Shown here piece after piece: positions 60,532-64,000 of a DNA stretch of 64,000 nt. The notes under the pieces were generated by a model. That model saw only the letters and a list, made by a program, of their open reading frames with translations, made no database searches and was not told the DNA's origin. The translations under genes were made by a program, and so were the position numbers. Source of the stretch: CALLCD01 sp039196965 (GTDB lineage: Bacteria > Pseudomonadota > Alphaproteobacteria > Caulobacterales > Hyphomonadaceae); assembly GCA_039196965.1 (NCBI GenBank), contig JBCCUK010000018.1, positions 1-64,000 on the forward strand, read 5' to 3'. Position 1 is the first letter of the stretch. Every line of letters starts with the position of its first letter.

Positions 60532-61554
60532 ATGCTCCGACCAGATCATCTTTTGCAGCCAACCCCCAAGGGCCTCTATTGTCCACCCGGCGATTTCTAC
60601 ATCGATCCCGTCCGCGGTACCGTTGATCGCGCGGTCGTCACCCACGGCCACGCTGATCATGCGAGGTCAGGCCATGGAAGCGTTCTCGCGACACCAGATA
60701 CGCTGGACATCATGGCAGCCCGCTACGGCGAGAATTTTGCCAGATCCCGCCAGTCACTCGAATTTGGAGACACAGTCGAGATTAACGGCGTAACCGTGTC
60801 TTTTGCTCCCGCTGGCCATATTCTCGGTTCAGCGCAAGCCATTGTCGACTATCGAGGCATGCGCATGGTCTGCACCGGCGACTACAAACGCCGCTCCGAT
60901 CCAACCTGCAGACAGTTTGAAGTCGTGTCCAAGACACATGTGTTTATCTCGGAAGCAACCTTCGGTCTGCCGGTTTTCCATCATCCCGAAAGCGAGGGCG
61001 AAATCGGCAAACTCCTCAAAAGCGCCGGAGCATTTCCTGATGCCACCCATCTGGTCGGCGTGTACGCCCTAGGAAAAGCCCAGCGCGTCATCAAATTGCT
61101 CCGCCAAGCCGGTCACGATCAGCCGATTTACATTCACGGAGCTCTGGAAAAGCTCTGCACACTTTATCAAGCTAAGAGTATCGATCTGGGTGACCTAAGA
61201 GCCGCCACACTCGATACCCCGGAGCACAAAAACGGTGCCGTGTTCCGCGGCCATATTGTGCTCGCGCCACCCTCCGCCTTTGCCGCGAAATGGGGCACGC
61301 GCTTCAAGGACCCGATCTACGCCTTCGCCTCGGGCTGGATGAATATCCGCCAGCGAGCAAAACAGGGAGGCGTGGAGCTTCCGCTTATATTGTCGGACCA
61401 TGCCGACTGGAAAGAACTCACTGAAACCGTAAAGGACGTCAATCCGGAGGAACTCTGGGTCACCCACGGCCGCGAAGACGCGCTTTGCCGTTGGGCAGAG
61501 CTCGAAGGCCGTAGGGCAAGGCCTCTTCGTCTTGTCGGATATGACGAGGAATAG
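60532..61554 (+). CDS. ligase-associated MBL-fold DNA exonuclease
   Basis: The 340-residue protein has the metallo-beta-lactamase motif VVTHGHADHA, the PAGHILGSAQ strand, CTGDYKRR and the LSDHADWKEL C-terminal metal site; this is the ligase-associated exonuclease group usually found next to an ATP-dependent DNA ligase and a helicase. Neither lies in the window. MLRPDHLL is the start; an upstream in-frame start at 60469 adds an unneeded tail. Confidence 0.9.
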   Translation: MLRPDHLLQPTPKGLYCPPGDFYIDPVRGTVDRAVVTHGHADHARSGHGSVLATPDTLDIMAARYGENFARSRQSLEFGDTVEINGVTVSFAPAGHILGSAQAIVDYRGMRMVCTGDYKRRSDPTCRQFEVVSKTHVFISEATFGLPVFHHPESEGEIGKLLKSAGAFPDATHLVGVYALGKAQRVIKLLRQAGHDQPIYIHGALEKLCTLYQAKSIDLGDLRAATLDTPEHKNGAVFRGHIVLAPPSAFAAKWGTRFKDPIYAFASGWMNIRQRAKQGGVELPLILSDHADWKELTETVKDVNPEELWVTHGREDALCRWAELEGRRARPLRLVGYDEE

Positions 61555-61623
61555 CTGTTATTGGCATTGACCTCCCAGAACACATCGCCGCAAAATCGGG
61601 CCGGGTGGATATGGAGACGTAAA

Positions 61624-62754
61624 ATGCCGGGATACAAGCCGTTCTTGTCGCCGATGGTCTTGCTGGTCGCAATATCCGTTGGCGCATGCGATGTGGTGCA
61701 GTTTCCTGGCGGCGGCGCACGTCAGGATGTGGAAGCACGGCCCGTTCCCCCGCCCCCACCAACAACGGAAATCAACCCGATTCCCTTGTCGGATGGTGTG
61801 CTTGATGATGCCAGTTTCGACGACAGTCCTGATACTTTGATTGAGGCACCGATTGATACCAGCCCCATAAACGAATCTAGCCCGAACTGGGCTTCTATCC
61901 CAACGGATCTCGCCGGTGTGAACGCGCTTCGATGTGCACCCTCCACGGAAGAGACAAGAACAGTCGCCGAAGCGACAGACGCGCGGCCGGCAGAGGCGGT
62001 GTTCTCAACAAAGACGGTGAATGGCACGATTGTTACAGCGGCAGACTTTCCGGGGATCGTGAAAATGGAGCCGCGCCGGCAAATCGCGGAAGGTATTTCC
62101 AGCGGGCATTGCGGCGCGACGCGGATCTCGAACAACTGGTTTGTCACCGCCGCTCACTGCCTCGACAACACCTATGATGACATCCTGCTGATCGCGACCG
62201 AGAGCAATCTGCGCAACCCCTTTGCCGAACGCCTCAGCGCCACAGCTTCCATCTGCCATGCTGCCTATGGCGGAACCGGCGGCAATTATGCGAATGACAT
62301 CGCTCTCGTCGCGATATCAGATACCGATGCAGATAAATTAGTGAACACGCCGATCGCCCGCTTTGAAAACACCCAATCATCGCTCAACAAATCGGCCTAT
62401 CCCAGCGCCCGCATGGCCGGTTGGGGTTTGACCAGCTTTGGCGGGAATCTCTCCGATACGCTTCTTGCCGCAGAGGTGGATCTTGTTGCGACCGGGCCAG
62501 CTGCAATAACGGTTGCGAGCCGAGAGGGTGCAGGCCCCTGCATCGGCGACAGTGGCGGACCGCTGATAGTGGATGAGCCGGACGGTAGTCCGACAGTTGT
62601 TGGCGTTCTATCCGTGGTCGAGCAGAACCGCACTACCGGCGAGTTTTGTTCCGGGGAGTACCGCGCGCGCTACACCAATGTGCAGGGCTATATCGGCTGG
62701 ATTGAGGATGTGATTGCCACTTGCGATAGCAATCCGGATCTCTGCGCACGCTAG
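61624..62754 (+). CDS. trypsin-like serine protease, lipoprotein
   Basis: A 376-residue S1-family protease. It has a lipoprotein signal (ISVGAC, Cys22), then about 150 residues rich in Pro, Asp and Thr, probably a flexible linker, then the protease domain with His in TAAHC, Asp in NDIALV and Ser in GDSGGP. Two cysteine pairs around the active site fit S1 disulfides. It is probably attached to the outer membrane and faces the periplasm or outside. It is 69 bp after the exonuclease gene. Confidence 0.9.
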   Translation: MPGYKPFLSPMVLLVAISVGACDVVQFPGGGARQDVEARPVPPPPPTTEINPIPLSDGVLDDASFDDSPDTLIEAPIDTSPINESSPNWASIPTDLAGVNALRCAPSTEETRTVAEATDARPAEAVFSTKTVNGTIVTAADFPGIVKMEPRRQIAEGISSGHCGATRISNNWFVTAAHCLDNTYDDILLIATESNLRNPFAERLSATASICHAAYGGTGGNYANDIALVAISDTDADKLVNTPIARFENTQSSLNKSAYPSARMAGWGLTSFGGNLSDTLLAAEVDLVATGPAAITVASREGAGPCIGDSGGPLIVDEPDGSPTVVGVLSVVEQNRTTGEFCSGEYRARYTNVQGYIGWIEDVIATCDSNPDLCAR

Positions 62755-62842
62755 GTCACATCATCGCGATATGCGGGATGCGACACTCGACAAGCCCTGG
62801 AAACGCTGCACTTCTTCAGGATCACAAAGAAGGCTTCCCGCC

Positions 62843-63436
62843 ATGTTTCGATCGCTTATCCTCTTGGCCCTTCCATTTCTGGCCGTAAATTCAGCTCTCC
62901 CGCAGGAGGACATCGCGCCGTATCCAGAAGATATTCCTCCCTCGATAGAGGCTCCCCCTCCTGACCAATTCGCCATGACAGGCGAGCGTCTCGGATTTCT
63001 CATTCAACAGATCGATGAAAATGCAGCGGCCCAGGGGAACAGCTATGTTTTTCGCATTGGTGACCGGGACATGATGACCGTTTTCGATGAAAACGCCGAC
63101 CGTATGCGAGTGATCTCACCCATCCTACCGGCAGAGGGGTTGCCGCCAGAACTACTGGAGCGCATGCTGCAAGCGAACTACGATGCCGTGCTGGATACGC
63201 GCTATGCGATCGCCAACGGGCAAGTCTGGTCGGTATTTATCCATCCGCTGTCAACGCTCACAGATGAGCAATTCCTCTCAGGGGTCGCCCAGACTGTGAT
63301 CGCGGTGGATACTTTCGGAACGACTTTTACCTCTGGTGTATTCACTTTCGGTGGCGGCGACTCCCAAACTTTGCACGATGATCTGCAAAGACAGCTGGAA
63401 GATGCTCTCACTAGCGAAGACGATCGCGGGATCTGA
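62843..63436 (+). CDS. exported YbjN/CesT-like protein of unknown function
   Basis: This 197-residue protein has a signal peptide (about 1-18, ending NSALPQ), a Pro-rich start to the mature part, and an alpha/beta domain reminiscent of YbjN or type III chaperone folds (YVFRIGDRDMMTVFDEN, LLERMLQANYDAVLDTRYAI, GQVWSVFIHPL). The family match is by pattern, not motif. It follows the trypsin-like gene by 88 bp on the same strand. Confidence 0.65.
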   Translation: MFRSLILLALPFLAVNSALPQEDIAPYPEDIPPSIEAPPPDQFAMTGERLGFLIQQIDENAAAQGNSYVFRIGDRDMMTVFDENADRMRVISPILPAEGLPPELLERMLQANYDAVLDTRYAIANGQVWSVFIHPLSTLTDEQFLSGVAQTVIAVDTFGTTFTSGVFTFGGGDSQTLHDDLQRQLEDALTSEDDRGI

Positions 63437-63448
63437 TCAGAGTCAGTA

Positions 63449-63871
63449 CTAATCGACGATCTTGAATGTCGCGTTCGCCCGCGCCACAGGCGCACCATCA
63501 GCATTTATCAGCGCCTGAACAAAGGCAAGAGATCTTGTTGCCTTGATGAGTTCAGGCTCCCAACTCATCCACTGCCCGAGTTTCGCCGCGCCGAGATAGT
63601 CAACAGCGAGATTGATGGTAACGAGGCCACCAATCTTCCGCCCTTCAGCGACCATGGCCTGCCCGCACGTATAACCCATGCAATTATCCGCAAGCGCCGC
63701 GATGAAACCGCCATGAACGAGACCGCGCGAATTGCAGTGCTCTTCTCTTAACCAGACGCCGAGATGAACCCGGTCGGCCTGATCCCACCGATAAATCGGA
63801 GACCATGGCTTTGTCATCGGCGAGACGCGCGTGTGGAGTTCGAAATGCTCAGGCGGTGGGCGGTCAGTCAT
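63449..63871 (-). CDS. PaaI-family hotdog thioesterase
   Basis: The 140-residue protein has the hotdog motif CNSRGLVHGGFIAALADNCMG, with the HGG turn and catalytic region of PaaI/YdiI-type thioesterases, which cleave aryl- or acyl-CoA. Start MTDRPPPEHF; a 37-codon in-frame upstream extension is unlikely. It converges on the YbjN-like gene with a 12-bp gap. The upstream region to the window end is clear of other genes. Confidence 0.85.
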   Translation of the reverse strand: MTDRPPPEHFELHTRVSPMTKPWSPIYRWDQADRVHLGVWLREEHCNSRGLVHGGFIAALADNCMGYTCGQAMVAEGRKIGGLVTINLAVDYLGAAKLGQWMSWEPELIKATRSLAFVQALINADGAPVARANATFKIVD

Positions 63872-64000
63872 TGGGACAAGATGTGAAACGGCTGCATGAG
63901 TCGCAAGTCTTACTTTAATTGAAAGGCGCGCTTGTTCGCCGATCCGCCACATGTCGCTCAGCGAACGCTTGTATGCGCACACCTACTTTGCATAGATGAA

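Noticed and set aside
1..64000. tRNA genes, CRISPR arrays, insertion sequences, prophage genes
   Set aside because: No cloverleaf-like sequence, regularly spaced repeats, transposase or integrase, or phage structural genes were found by reading both strands.

Overview
The window is a contiguous, gene-dense stretch of an alphaproteobacterial chromosome with moderately high GC. Several things support that placement: the HdaA-type DnaA paralogue with a QLRLAF clamp-binding motif, the aat / DUF2155 / mlaD neighbourhood, the aspS-rnd-ppx-ppk-hdaA-purMN and ndk-holC-pepA-lptFG chains, and AccB/AccC downstream of a type II AroQ. The family cannot be fixed from sequence alone; something near Caulobacterales, Hyphomonadaceae or Parvularculales fits best. 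I see no tRNA, rRNA, insertion sequence, prophage or CRISPR array.

Layout. 1-3.2 kb: str operon on the minus strand (tuf start, fusA, rpsG, rpsL). 3.2-8.7 kb: a possible outer-membrane protein, class II aldolase, NAD kinase, an orphan HPt protein, a NUDIX hydrolase, a decayed EAL protein and NrtS. 8.7-11.4 kb: acyl-CoA dehydrogenase, thiO and a small unknown. 11.5-18.1 kb: a three-gene Fe(III) ABC importer behind a Fur-like palindrome, then an M48 protease with TPRs, a DsbA/ScsC-like protein and a membrane protein. 18-21 kb: TMEM175-like channel, thiG, an unknown membrane protein and thiS. 21-25 kb: aroQ-accB-accC-aat facing DUF2155-mlaD. 25.1-28.4 kb: a degenerate class II ribonucleotide reductase paralogue and a secreted pentapeptide protein. 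28.4-38.6 kb: aspS, rnd, ppx-ppk-hdaA-DUF2066, purMN. 38.6-53.7 kb: BLUF photoreceptor, ndk, holC, pepA, lptFG, topA, GNAT, an outer-membrane protein, rnr, NUDIX, diguanylate cyclase, photolyase. 53.7-64 kb: a TonB-like N-terminal protein, ybjN-proC-tetR, a serine hydrolase / FkbM methyltransferase / histidine kinase operon, an MBL exonuclease, a trypsin-like lipoprotein, a secreted YbjN-like protein and a PaaI thioesterase.

Most genes are housekeeping: translation, replication control, polyphosphate, purine, fatty acid, proline and LPS transport. The most unusual gene is the 784-codon class II RNR-like protein at 25.2-27.5 kb. It keeps the C-terminal TSCPD domain and Zn ribbon almost intact while the catalytic barrel is eroded and nearly free of cysteine, so it looks like an RNR pseudoenzyme. 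Other second looks: HdaA without its P-loop lysine, a catalytically dead EAL protein, an orphan kinase coupled to a FkbM methyltransferase, a perfect 10-10-10 inverted repeat abutting the diguanylate cyclase start, and repeated convergent 3' overlaps. Gene starts were moved inward where family alignment or a Shine-Dalgarno sequence favoured it.
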